Assembly (NCBI GenBank): GCA_022559845.1 | Contig: CM040128.1 | Span: forward strand, 219,899,643 to 219,963,642 | From: Amorphophallus konjac | Lineage: Eukaryota > Streptophyta > Magnoliopsida > Alismatales > Araceae | Reading direction: 5' to 3' | DNA: 64,000 nt | Program-made: the position numbers and the translations under genes | Shown: in pieces, positions 34,439 through 46,700 of the stretch | Numbering within the stretch: position 1 is the first letter of the stretch | How the letters are laid out: every line of letters starts with the position of its first letter | Notes under the pieces: generated by a model | Databases searched by the model: none | What the model saw: only the letters and a program-made list of their open reading frames with translations | Told to the model about the DNA's origin: nothing

Positions 34439-37400
34439 TGTGGGGATGGTTTTATTCATCGTTTATTTATTTATTTTATTTATGTGTGTTTATTGGTTTA
34501 TTGGTTGGTTTGTTAGGCATGCCAGTCACCGGAGTGACGATTTATTATGCGCTCGATCTGACTCAATCAGTCGATTGTGAAGTCCGAGTCGGGACTGGAA
34601 GTCCGTCATACCATAAAGGTTATGACGTTAATTACGCCCTTCCTAAGAAGGACAACCCTTGATTAAACGCCAAAATAGGAGGCCCCTCGGGGCGGTTGAG
34701 AATGACAGTGCATAACATTGAAGCTCTTGTTATTCTAAGAAGGTAATTGAATAAACGACAAATTATTAAATCAGAATGACCTCCCCTTATGTGGGCCATG
34801 CCGGATAGAAATAGGACACCGTCCACGCAGTGGCGGGACGGGGCCTGAACAATCATCGGGGACAGATACCCCCTTTCACGTTTCTCATCCGGCCAATGGT
34901 CTCGAAGTATTCGTATCCCCCGAAGAATTGAGCCAGACGGGAGGTGTATGATACACGCTTCCCGGGGCTTGTCAGGGTTAAAGCATCAATCGATATTTCG
35001 GCAGCATTTCCCCTTAATCTGGATTATGCCCAGGGGGAAATAGGCTATCACCCACGGAGTGCCGGGATGAAAGCCAAGAGAGAGAGAAGTGTCGAACTTC
35101 CCGAACCACGTATCTACCATGGGGCAATGTTCGATTTTCCCTTAAGGAAGCCGGTGGAACTCATGCAGTGGCAGAGACCTTCCGAGCTAAGGGGGTTATT
35201 CATGAATCCGATGCGGGACGGTGGAACATAAGGGAGTCTGACCCCCTTTGGATTTATCCCCTGGACGGGCCTGGTGACTCATGGGTATCTCTGGGTGTGT
35301 TTGATCAAGCTATCGGAGGTTCAAATGGATGGCAAGGCAGCTTCTCGGCACAGCTTTAAATGGGCATATAGGTTCCCGGCGCGAAAACCACCGTGCCGGG
35401 AAGGGTTCTTCACAAGGTTCTATTCGGGGCGCCGGGAAGCTGGCATTAATAGAGTCCTCGGCGTGAAGGTAGAGTGGCTAGGGTTCTCGGCGCAAGTGAG
35501 AAGGCCAAGGAGTTAGGTTTCTCGGCGCCAGAAGGATGCCAGGGGGGTTAGGGTTCTCGGCGCAGGCAAGGAGGCCAAGGAGTTAGGGTTCTCGGCGCCA
35601 GAAGGCTAGGCCGAGGGAGTTCCCGGCGCACAGGAGATGAGGCCAAGAGGCAGGCTTCTCGGCGCGCCAACAAGGTGGCCAAGGGAAGGGCTTCTCGGCA
35701 CAGGTAAGAAGATGGGGTTCTCGGCGCGGGAACGCTTGCGCCGAGAACTATTCACCTATTCTACTGTTCGTGAAGCCGAGATGGATGAGGGCGCCGGGAT
35801 GAGTTTTAGAGTTTTACGGTACCCTGTTTTGGGTTTCTTGATGGTTCAGACCAGGATAGAGGGTTTCTTTGGGATAAAAGTGAATCAATTCATCAAATTG
35901 GAACTGATTAGGTTTAGGCTCCAAAGGAAGGCCATGATCGAAGAGGAATTGGGGAAGATCAGGGTCTGGAGGATCCCTGTCACCATTATTACGCAGAGTT
36001 CCAGGGACAATTTTAATGTTATCTTTCATCATCCTGGGAGCCAAGAGATGGCTGTCTCTGGCCCAGGAATGACTTCGATGATATTAGCAGTCAGAACGTA
36101 TGCATCTGAAACTCCAGAATCTCATAAACAACAGTCATTATATAGCTTCGCTTTGTTCCAGGGGCCAAGGGATGGTCTGTCCCTGGCTCTGGAATAAGCA
36201 TAGAGAGCGTTTGAAAACCAGGCGAATCAGGAGACTATTGATCAAACTGGGGAGGGGAATAGCATGCTACAGAGTCTAAGATAAGGCAGAAAACATGAGG
36301 GATGGCAACAAGGCTTCAGGGAAACGAACAGCAGGCACCAATTGCAACCTGTCATATTCATTCATTCAACACTGATACTCCATCTGACTCATACATCGGA
36401 GGAGATACATAGGAAGAAAGCAAAAGTGATACATCATCCTATCGGCGTGAAATCGGTTACAGCATTATAGCATACATCAGAGGAAGAAGAAGGAGAAACC
36501 ATCGAAATTAAGAAAATGAACTACAGAAATGGGGGGGGGGGGGGGAGGAGGGAGCATTGACTCCTCTCCCTCCCCGGCTGCCCACCTTCGATCGGCCTCA
36601 GGTTCTCTTCTCTACTTTTTTTCTCTTCTCTGGCTCTCCTTCTTTCTTTTTCTTCTGGAGGAGGTGGACTTCCGCTTGCCAAAAAACCCCTCTCTTCCCC
36701 TCTCTCCTTATCTATCTGTCTGTCTATCTTCCTATATCCTCCTGCCTCTCTCCTTTTTTAATCTTTCAAGTGAGTGGGTTTATTTAGACCCAGCCCCTCC
36801 TGACCTCTCGGCAGATGGAAGTAGATGTGCCTCTTCGCCTTCACGGCGCGCATCAGTCGAGTATAGCAGCTCCCGGCGCACTAGGTGGCCTCCATAGAGC
36901 ATCCCGGCGCCGCTTTCGTGAGCCCATTTGGCAGGCCCATTTAGGGCTTCTAAACTTCACATATGCCCTGACCTTTCTTAGTCCTTCAAATACATTTATC
37001 AGAACAGGAGAGGGCCCTTTATTGGTGGCATAACTTTTATTGAGATCATTCTGAGATTTCATCAGTCAGTAGGCTGGGATTTCATCAGCATTGTCATCTG
37101 AATGACGACAAAACCGGGTATCGTTTCATCAGCATTGTCACCTGAATGATGACAAGACAGGATAACATCTTTAGCCTGGTACGGTACTTCCTCCATTCTG
37201 ACTTTGCAGGAGTCTTTATAATCTTCATTTGCTGGTTTTGGCTTCATCTTTGTCTCGCTTTTGTCTTATCTGTTAACAAGTCAACATCTGACTTAATCTG
37301 ACATGTTACATGTAGACTTTTCATACGAGACAGTAATATAGCTCTTGTTACAGTGTGATAGGGGGTCTCATCAGTCAGTTGACTGCTACTTCATCAGTGT

Positions 37401-37555
37401 TGCCGTCTGGCTGACGACGACACCGGACATCAGCTTGGCCGAAAAAGGCTTCAGCCGGGCAGATGGTTGACGAGCTTTACCATCAATCTTTCACTATTGG
37501 TCTGATCTTCTTTTCAATTCTGTTTCCGCCCTTGCTCATTTTCAAGGTGTCAACA
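34439..37555 (-). repeat. Element E 3' LTR (putative, 3.1 kb)
   Basis: TG...CA ends. Minus-strand TATATAA complement at 36138-36144. A dense TTCTCGGCGC motif array at 35340-35760, with a further trio of CGGCGC words near 36843-36910. A poly(G) run lies at about 36530-36545. No second copy exists in the window, so the LTR call depends on the boundary signals. ORFs inside it (for example 35637-36197) have no recognisable domain and I do not call them genes. Confidence 0.55.
35340..35760. repeat. TTCTCGGCGC motif array in element E LTR
   Basis: About a dozen copies of GGTTCTCGGCGC, GGCTTCTCGGCGC or GTTCCCGGCGC, spaced mostly 30-45 bases apart. It ends in an inverted pair, GTTCTCGGCGC and GCGCCGAGAAC (about 35717-35752). 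Similar copies reappear outside the LTR at 37767-38047. Confidence 0.8.
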
Positions 37556-37571
37556 AATGCCCCCCACCTGC
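37556..37571 (-). other. Element E polypurine tract
   Basis: Minus-strand AGGTGGGGGGCATT precedes TGTTGACACC, the putative LTR start. Confidence 0.6.
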
Positions 37572-37766
37572 GGATGGCGTAAGCGCAGAGCAAGCGGCAC
37601 GGGGTCCGCAGGTGCCTTTTTAGCATTCGAGGATATCTTCCTCCATTTCTCTTTAATCTAATCCTTAGACTTGATCAACTTATTGCAGCAATATTATGCA
37701 CACATACTTTTTATTTCTGTGTCCTTTTCTTTCCAGCACTTTGGAGTCTTCTCAGCATGATATTCA

Positions 37767-38047
37767 TGGACTTCTCGGCCCGAGGATTGGGCAGACTGTC
37801 GGCACGCCTCTTGATCAGATTCTCGGCGCGAGGATCAGCAGCTTCTCGGTGCGCTCTTGGCAGTCGGCATGCGAGCTCTCGGCCGGGGCTTCTCGGCGCG
37901 CCTTGGCAGTCGGGGAGGGGTTCTCAGCGCGCTTTTCATCGCGCCGAGAACCTCTCGTCCTGGCTTCTTTTTAAGGCGACCATCACCTTTCTTCTTCTCA
38001 TTTCTCACATCTCCTTCTCTCTCTTCGGCCTCTTCTCATCGGCGCGG
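37767..38047. repeat. CTCGGCGC motif array upstream of the PMD gene
   Basis: About ten copies of TTCTCGGCGCG, TTCTCGGTGCG or GTCGGCATGCG, plus an inverted pair GTTCTCAGCGCGC and GCGCCGAGAACC (about 37920-37953). It lies 260-540 bases upstream of the PMD start codon. Confidence 0.75.
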
Positions 38048-38308
38048 GCTTCTCTCCCTTTCGGCCGTCCTATTTTTTCTTCCCGTCTGTGTAGACTTCG
38101 CTAGGTGGGGGCATTGTTTTGGGATTAAATCCCTTTTTATCTCCGGGATCACTCCCTCTTGGTGGGTGACTCCCTATCTCTCTTGGGCATATCCTAGATA
38201 AGAGGAGATGCTGCCGAAATTTATCGAAAATTGTTTACCTCATCATTTCATGCCCATTCATCTTCCCGATGCTTATCTTCTCATCTTTCCCTGATTGCAG
38301 GTGCTGAC

Positions 38309-41300
38309 ATGGCTTCCGACTTTTCTGCTGCGGCTTCCATGACTGTGGGAGTGAGTTCATCGGCTCAACCGGATATATCTCGCGCCTCGGTCAACTGGAT
38401 GAACGTGAACAGTTTGAGCTTTGGCTATAATCAGATTGCTACTGTCGACGAGTCCTCTGATTCTGAGACTGACATAGTGCCGACTTCTGGGGTCTAGTCT
38501 TCCATAGAAGGTATTGATTTCAGAAGAGCTGCTGACTACCGTCCGGACCTGCCGAAGGATCGTCATCTATTGCCATTTATCCAGTCCTTCACCATAGGCG
38601 GAATGAGAGATCTTCTGCTTGCTCAGTCTGTGGAAGCGGCAATACTTACTGACAGAGACAGCATGAAGGGCTCCATTTATCGTACCCGAGTTACATATCT
38701 TCCAGGCGAGCAGCGGGACTGGAATGCCGTGCTGGGTATTTCTGAATTAGAGCCGGAGAAGAAAATGTTGATCCGGGCTCCAGAGTTCACCCCGGCGAGG
38801 TGGGACCATGCAGCCGGTCGCGTCCACCGGGAAAAGACCAACTTCGGACTTTTTCTAGCACCTGTGAAGTGGGGTTACAGGGACGAGCCATTTATTCTGA
38901 ACTATCTGGCCGTTCAATTTAAATATCAGCTAGCTGCCGGCTGGTTTGGAGATGCTAAAGTGACAGATGCTCATCTCTTCAGGGTAGGGGCAGTGGAATT
39001 CACAGAATTTGTCCTGAAGGAGTATGCCCCTTTACTGATTAGAGCTGGGGTCTACCATAGTGTATTCGCCTCCAGATTCCGCTATCCCATCTCTCGGGGA
39101 CTATGTTGTGGCATGTTTGAAGTATTCTGCCCACAGTTTAACACATTCTACACAGCAGAGGGCGAAACATCTCTCGACCTCTGGAGTCTTTTGCAGCTCT
39201 CAGGTCTGCCTATTGATGGGGATCCATACGAGGAGGTTTGCCTGGATGACTCTGTAAAGGACGCCTCCGATGGAGAGGGCCGATATTCTTTCGGCTATGC
39301 ATACCGGTATTTAATGAAAGCTTATCGTACCATTTGTCTGGCTTACAGCCGGGGATCCTCCAAAGGCTATCAACCCCGGGAAAAGAGCAACAGGTTGAGA
39401 GTCCGTGTAGGACAATGGATACGACACTTCTTCGGGGGTCCCTTGAAGTATGCGGACTTCCCTTCTGTGAGACCGACTTCTAGCAAGCAAATCAGGGCCC
39501 CTCGTTACAAATCAGCACTGCCAGCTTCACTGCGCCGAGCAGGTGCAGACGGCCCGAACCCAGCAGGGGTTGACCCTATCACTCACTGTGCAGCTTATCT
39601 GACTTTCTGGCTGTGCACCTTCGCTCTTCCTCAAGGGGACGAGACGACTATCAGGCCGGATGCTATATACCCGGCCTGTCAGATGGCCTGGGGGATGAGG
39701 CTGTCTCTGTGCCCAGTGGCTTTGTGCTTAATTTACAAATCATTGGGGGATTTGCATAGACATCGGGTTCCTCGCTCCTTAAGGACTGTGGGTCCATTTC
39801 ATTTTTTTAATGCCTGGGTCTGCAGTATTTTCCCCGAGCTGGCCCCGAGGACTTTACAGTCGGACACATTGCTTCCTCGGATGATCGAATTCGCTAGCGT
39901 CGAACCTGGTCCTTTCTTAGAGCAGCTGTTTAAGATAAGGGGTAGGTTGATAAAAGTGCCTGTAGACACTCCTGGCATCATTCATTTTTGGAGCTTGGCA
40001 GCAGGTTCGGCTCCTTTAGTGGACCCTCAGAGGGAATGCAAAATGGAGGAGGTAGAAACTTATGTCCATCCTGTTTCGGGGGTCAACGCCACCCGGCCCA
40101 TATTAGAACCAGAACTGGTCAGGTGGGCTATGGCTATTCGGCCCAGTGTATTGGTCTTCAGGAAGGGAGGCTTGCTCATCTTGGAGCCCTATTATCCATT
40201 CCGTTTCAGCAGAAACTTTGGCTATGATCAGCATATTCCTCCATCGGTTGCCCAGTTTCCTTTGGACAGCCGTGCCAAGCATGGGTCCACCATTGCCAGT
40301 GACGGTCGAACATGGTGGGATTTCTTTCATCGCCGAGAGGGCGTAACTTTCAGGGTCCCGACCGTTTCTAATCGTATTCACCGTGTCACATCAGAATACA
40401 TTAAGTGGTGGAATACACGCACCAACTTCTATAAAGATGGCAGAGGTGCCTTTTGGGACGTGGCCGAGCGCTCTTTCTTAAAGCCGCAATCAGGGCCTGT
40501 GTTTGAAATTGATGAGGTCCATCTGAAAAGGCTCTATTCACAGCACCAGAAGAAGGCGGAAACATATGTTGCCACGCGTCGATCTTTGAAAGAGGAAGGT
40601 TCTGAACCACCCACTCCTGTCTTCTCTGAAATTAATGAAGACGCTTTTACAAAGGATCTGAGGCAGTTGGGCCATATAGGGGGTGTTCATTTGGACGTAC
40701 AATATCCGTTCCCCCCAGAGGAACCTCTCCCGACAGCAGCCCCCTGGAGGGGTCCGGTGGACAGGTTTCACCCTTATAGGACGTTTGTGCGGAGGGAAGA
40801 CCGCACCCAGACATATTATCAGCACACTTCTTGGCTTTTTGTACTGCTAAATGTTCACGGGCTATCAGTGGAGAACCCAATAACTGGCATTCTGAATAAA
40901 CTGCTTTTTGTTTCTTTTCATTATGTCGACGGCTGGTGTATGGATTATCTCAGCCTGTTTCATTGCCTCGACTTCCACGGACATAAAGACTTGGCTGCCT
41001 TGACAGAGAAGTGCCAGACCATTGGTGACATATGCTGGCTCGTGAAGGAGGCTGCTTCCCGATCGAAGGAGGTGGCTTATCTGTATTGGCCGCTTTCCAC
41101 ATTTTATGATGGCCCAGCAGGTATGACCCTTCCTGTGCGCTCATGGCATCTTTCTTTTATTGCTATGTTCTGCATCTATCGACTATGACTGCCTTTCTTG
41201 TGTCTTGCATAGATAGACCGGACATAAAGCGGCAGGGACTTTACAGGAAGATCATTGCTCAAGCTGAGAAGCCTGCTTACTTTGAAATTCCTGCAGCGGC

Positions 41301-42783
41301 ACCTACGACCACTCCCTTGCCTCCGGGCAAGAAGAGGAAGCCTTCTGTGGTGAAAGCTGCAGTTGCCAAGGCCAAGAGGGCCAAGGTTGTTCGGGTCCAG
41401 CAGTCGGCTCCGGTTGTGACGGATGCCGGAACCCCTCTTCCAGACATCCCCTCTTTCGACGAGTTCAAGTCTCAAAGGGAGGCCGCTCAGGAACCTGCCG
41501 AGAGTGGCGGTAATAGCTTGTAGATGCAATCTTCATTGTCTTCTTGACTGATCTTTTATGGAGTTCTTCGAGATTGAGCTTCTCTTTATCTGATACAGCC
41601 CAGGAGCAGGTTGCAGTGCCTGTGGAAAGGGACACGAGGCTGCCTTCTCCTACCCCAGCTGGCGAGGAGGAGGGTAAATGTGCTTTCTCATCTTTTTCTT
41701 TATACTTCCATTTTTTTGTTATATCCTTCAGAGGTTCTCTTTTGTTGAGGTGGCAGTCGAGGAGCAGACTGAGGCCATGATAGTAGCGGGAGAGTCGCCT
41801 CAGCCGCAGGAGGGTGACAGGACTCAAACAAAACGGAGCATTATTCCAGCCAGACGCATAATCACCCGGTCTGCATCCCGGTATGCTCTAGAGGCGACCC
41901 CGCAACATATAGCTAGAGTAGAGATATCCTCGGGTAGCTCCGAGACCGTTTCTGATAATGCGGAGGAAGTGACTTTCAGCGGCAGTGAGGAGGATGTCTC
42001 TAAATCAGAAGCCTTGCCCGTGCTTGCAAAGGTCTTCCACTGTTCCCACCTTCCAAGCTGCTAGTGTTGTCTTCCGAAGAGGATTTGCAAGAAGAGTTTG
42101 TCGGGCTTGACACCGAGATTGACATAACCCCTCCGTTTGCTGCTTCAACTACGGAGCTTTCTCCCCTTTTGTCTCATTTCGAGGGTGTAGACCTCACCTT
42201 AAAGGTAAGCTTCCTTTTTTTTTTGTTTGCTGTTCTATTTATTTTCTCTCATTCATTGCTGAAGGTCATTCTACTTTGTTCTCAGGACCCTGTCATCACC
42301 AGCTCAGACGCGGCCGCAGTTTCTATGGATGTTTCATCTGCAGACTTGGTCATTATCCCTGCTTTACCTTTAACTTGCATGGGAATTTCTGAGGTTATTC
42401 GCCCTGTGCCAGTAAGAATACAATCTTCAACTGACTTAACATCATTGGACTTGGGGGCATCAGGAGAGATTTTGGTCCCGGTCAGGGCCTCAGATTTTAG
42501 AGCCGAAGCAGACCCAGCCAGGAGCTCTGCTTTTATACCGGCCGCAGTAATGTCCATTGCGCCCGAGCCAGCAGTCCCTGCCATAGTGGCTATAGAGACT
42601 GGATTTCTGCCTCCACAGACTAGGGCACCTTCGTCTCCATTACCAGAAAGAGTAGTTGAAGATGAAGCCCCCATTCAGGAGACCCATGAAGAGATAGCTC
42701 CCTCATTTATTGATTCTCCTCCTGCGGGTGTTCAAGCCATAACTCCTGAGGCAGCGGTAGCAGAGGAGTCTTCGGTTCATTAA
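38309..42783 (+). pseudogene. Plant-mobile-domain (PMD, aminotransferase-like) gene, antisense in element E
   Basis: The ATG is at 38309 (MASDFSAAAS), right after a possible 3' splice site (TTGCAG). Exon 1 (38309-41120) is open except for a TAG at 38495-38497. It carries the PMD signature: SLDLWSLLQLSGLPIDGDPY, then AYLTFWLCTFALPQGDETTI, then EPYYPFRFSRNFGYDQ and IKWWNTRTNFY. Likely introns are 41121-41212, 41510-41598, 41674-41756 and 42205-42285, all GT-AG and phase-consistent. A probable 1-base frameshift lies near 42031-42034. Exon 2 has a basic, NLS-like stretch (KKRKPSVVKAAVAKAKR). The last exon runs into element A's LTR and stops there (42781-42783), so the true C-terminus is lost. PMD proteins occur in transposable elements and in host genes such as MAIN/MAIL; this one looks element-borne and decayed. 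Confidence 0.85.
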
Positions 42784-43725
42784 GAACGCGCCACTGGAAT
42801 ATAGCGCGACAACGGGCCGAGCCCGGTTTGCGAAATACGCCCAGAAATTGTAAAACCACACCCATTCACCCCCTCTGGTGAAGGGAAAACAACGGGGAAT
42901 CACCCCCCCCGACGTCCTAGCATGCATCTAGAGTCCCAAATCAATCAAAAACCCCCACGAATCAATGGATCCGGCGCTCAAACCCCAAACATGAAAATAA
43001 CCCTCCCGGCATGGATTTAACCCCACTCAGCCTCTCCACGGCCTAGAAATCACGGGGAATGCTGTAAAGAGGGCAAGGATCCGTCCCCCTACCTTAAAGA
43101 AGCTCAAAAACCACCGGATCGCCGCTGATCGCAGAATCTTGCTCGAACACGAACTCCTCTCCTACGCACCAATGGGGCACCGTCTCGATCCTCTCGCCAC
43201 CGCCGTCGTCACCGCGCCGCCACCGATATCCACCACCCGTCGCCGGAGGGGAAGGGGCGCCGCGAAGTCCAACGGGCAAGGGGGGGTTGCAACGGTCGGC
43301 CGTGGCTCACGGGAGGAGGAAAGAAAAAGGAAAAGAAGAAAAGGGGAAAAAGAAAAGGAAAGAAAATAGGGGGGGTATTTATAGAAAATCCATAAAATTG
43401 GAAAAATATCAAAAAATAGAAAAATACACCTCCTCGATCCTCGCGACGCACCGATCGCAACGGTACAACCCTCGCCTAGGTGAATGGTCCGGTTCACCCG
43501 CAACGAGGTTCTGAAGGGTCTGCCGAAACCCGTACACGGAAATCGGAAAATACACACGGAAAAAAAGCCGCGGACGCACTCCGGGCCTCCGAAACAACTC
43601 CGGATCGCACCGATCCGGACACGAAAGATGTCCGGAATGAAATTTCAGACACAACGGAGCCAGACACTCCGAGAAACCAGATTCGGGACCCATGACGAAG
43701 GATCCGAAGGGTCCGGGACATCACA

Positions 43726-43740
43726 ACCCTCCCCCCTTAA
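43726..43740 (-). other. Element A polypurine tract
   Basis: Minus-strand TTAAGGGGGGAGGGT directly before the LTR start TGTGATGTCCC. Shared with element B. Confidence 0.8.
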
Positions 43741-43792
43741 AAGAATTTCGCCCCCGAAATTCAAGAACAAAGCACAAGAACATGGGAAAGAC

Positions 43793-46700
43793 TCACACAA
43801 ACAAATAAGGATACAGCTCCCGCATCTCATCCTCACGCTCCCAAGACGCCTCGCCGCCAGAATGACGCTGCCAGACCACCTTAACCAGAGGAATAACCTT
43901 GTTTCGCAGGCGCTGCTCTCACCGATCCTCGATGCGAATAGGAAACTCCGGAAGGGACAGATCTGGGGTCACCTCAGGCCAAATGGCATCCTCAAGAATA
44001 TGGGAATCATCGGGCATATACTTCTGAAGCATCGACACGTGAAACACATCATGCACGGTAGAAAGCTCCGGAGGTAGCTGCAACCGATATGCGACTTCCC
44101 CAACACGCGCGACGATGGGAAATGGACCAATGTAGCGGGGACTCAGCTTCCCACGCCTACCGAAACGCATCACGCCCTTCATGGGAGAAACTCTCAAGAA
44201 AACTCGGTCTCCCACGGTAAAGCTGAGAGGTCGTCTCCTCCGATCGGCATAACTCTTCTGCCAGCTCTGAGCTGCCAACATCTTCTGCCGAACGAGATGC
44301 ACTACCTCAACACACTGCTGTACCAAATCTGGTCCGGTTAGGACACGCTCGCCCACCTCGAACCAGTCAAGCGGAGTCCGACAAGGTCGCCCATACAACG
44401 CCTCATAGGGAGCCATACCGATACTCGAATGGTAGCTGTTGTTATAGGCAAACTCCACCAATGACAGATGGTGGGTCCAACTCCCCTGCCACTCTAAGCA
44501 ACACGCTCGCAACATATCCTCTAGAGTTTGGATGGTCCACTCAGACTGATCGTCCGACTGAGGATGATAGGCCGAGCTGAAAGCCAACTCAGTGCCTAGA
44601 GCCTTCTGGAAGCACCTCCAGAATCCAGAAGTGAAACGGGGGTCACGATCCGACACAATGGAGATGGGAACTCCATGCAACGGAACAATCCGCTCCACTT
44701 ACAGATGAGCCAAACGCTGTACGCTCCAACTGACCTTGACCGGCAGCAACCGCGCAGTCTTCGTCAGTCTATCCACTAGCAACCAGATACTATCCTCCCC
44801 GCTGGACGTCCTCGGTAATCCAACCACAAAATCAGTGGTCACGTGGTCCCACTTCCAAGCAGGAACATCCAAGGGCTGAAGTGTGCCTCCTGGTCGCTGG
44901 TGCTCCGCCTTCACCTGCTGACAGGTCAAACACCTGGTCACAAATTCTGCCACATCTCTCTTCATGCCAAGCCACCAAAACTGCCTCTTCAGGTTCTGGT
45001 ACATCTTGGCCGATCCGGGGTGTACGACATACCGACTCCCGTGATCCTCGCGCAATACCGTACGCCGTACCTACTCCTCGACCGGCACGTACAATCTACC
45101 TCTGAACCTCACAGCTCCATCCTCACCAAACTCCACCTCGGCCATCGACAGAATACGAGGTAGCTCGGGGTCCGCTCGCTGAGCCTCAGTCACCTGTCGA
45201 CGCACCGCGGGCGTGACAGTCAGACTCGCAAGGACAGCTGAACCCTGGTCCTGCGGGACCTTGAGCCTAAAAGTCATGGCCGGAACCTGCTCCCAAAGCT
45301 TCCATTTCCTCAACAACATCCGACTGACCGTTACCCTCCTACTCAGAGCATCAGCCACGACATTCATCTTGCCAGGCTGATAAGACAGAGTGAAGTCATA
45401 ATCCTTCATATACTCCATCCACCTCCTCTGCCTGAGGTTAAGGTCCTTCTGCGTGAACACATACCTCAAACTCTGATGGTCAGTGAAAAGCTCAAACTTC
45501 TCGCCGTACAAATAATGCCTCCAGATCTTCAGAGCAAAAATCACCGCCGCCAACTCAAGATCATGAACAAGGTAGTTCACCTCATGTGGCTTCAGCTGCC
45601 GCGACGCATACGCCACGACTCTCTCATGCTGCATTAACACAGCACCGAGACCTACCCCAGAAGCATCCGTACATACTGCGAAACCGCCCGAGCCAGATGG
45701 TAACACCATAATCGGAGCAGTGGTAAGCAACCTCTTTAGCTCCACGAAGCTCCGCTCACACTCCTCCGTCCAGACGAACGGAACCTCTTTCCGCGTAAGC
45801 CTGGTCATCGGGGCTGCAATACGAGAAAAATCCTGAATGAACTGCCGATAATAGCCTGCGAGCCCCAAGAAACTCCGAATCTCCGTGACAGAACTCGGCC
45901 TTGGCCACTGTACCACAGTCTCGACCTTAGTTGGGTCCACGGAAACACCATCACCAGAAATCACGTGCCCTAAAAAGTGCACCTCACGAAGCCAGAACTC
46001 ACACTTGCTGAGCTTGGCATACAGCTGGTGATCGCACAAGGCCTGCAACACTGCTCTCAGATGCTGCACATGCTCCTCAGCAGACCGCGAATACACAAGG
46101 ATGTCGTCCACAAACACGACCACGAACTGGTCCAAGTACGGACGAAACACCCTATGCATCAAATCCATGAACGTTGCGGGGGCATTGGTGAGCCCGAACG
46201 GCATCACCAAGAACTCATAATGGCCATACCCTGACCGAAACGCTATCTTCTCCACATCTGACTCTCGAATCCACAGCTGATAGTAGCCTGATCTCAAATC
46301 GATCCTCGAAAACACCCGGGCCGACTGAAGCTGATCGAACAAGTCATCAATCCGAGGCAACAGATACTTATTCTTAACAGTCGCTTGGTTCAACTGACGA
46401 TAGTCGATGCATAGCCTCAAACTACCATCCTTCTTCTTCACAAACAACACCGGCGCATCCCACGGGGAGTAACTAGGATGAATATACCCCTTGGCCAGCA
46501 ACTCCTGCAACTACGCCTTCAGCTCTCGCAACTCAGCAGGCGCCATCCGATAAGGGGCCTTCGACATAGGCGCCGTACCCGGCACCACCTCAATCACAAA
46601 ATCAATCTCTAGATGCGGTGACAACCCTGGTAGCTCCTCGGGAAAAACATCGAGAAACTCGCACACGACGGGAATATCCTCTACCTCAGGACACTGTCGA

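Larger units (their letters stand above)
34439..42774 (-). mobile_element. Element E: Tat-like Ty3/gypsy fragment with antisense PMD gene
   Basis: The left end TGTGGGGATGG starts right after GGACA of A's LTR. The putative LTR runs to 37555 (ending GGTGTCAACA), next to a minus-strand purine tract GGTGGGGGGCATT. That order (LTR to the left, purine tract, antisense extra ORF to its right) is what a minus-strand Tat-like element would show at its 3' end. The gag-pol half expected to the right is missing. The right junction at 42774/42775 falls inside the PMD gene, and part of A's LTR is also gone, so one deletion probably removed both. No right-hand target duplication remains. The Tat assignment rests on architecture, not on a polymerase sequence. 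Confidence 0.6.
33384..43725 (-). repeat. Element A 3' LTR, split by element E
   Basis: 33384-34438 matches 48648-49702 of the 5' LTR with no net length change (1,055 bp each). 42775-43725 matches 50114-51070 with small indels. In between, 8.3 kb of element E replaces about 411 bases (49703-50113 equivalent). That lost stretch contains the GCGCTAG/AACGCGC array. Minus-strand TATAAATA complement at 43376-43383. A 29-bp unit with CGGGGCATCCCCCGG is tandemly doubled (33643-33657 and 33670-33684). Confidence 0.9.

Noticed and set aside
35637..36197. 186-residue + strand ORF in element E LTR
   Set aside because: No recognised domain, and it lies in the LTR between motif arrays. It might be transcribed, but there is no support for a protein.
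38309..42783. PMD gene as an intact host MAIL-type gene
   Set aside because: It has an in-frame stop and a frameshift, loses its end into A's LTR, and sits inside a retroelement next to a purine tract and a TG...CA LTR end.
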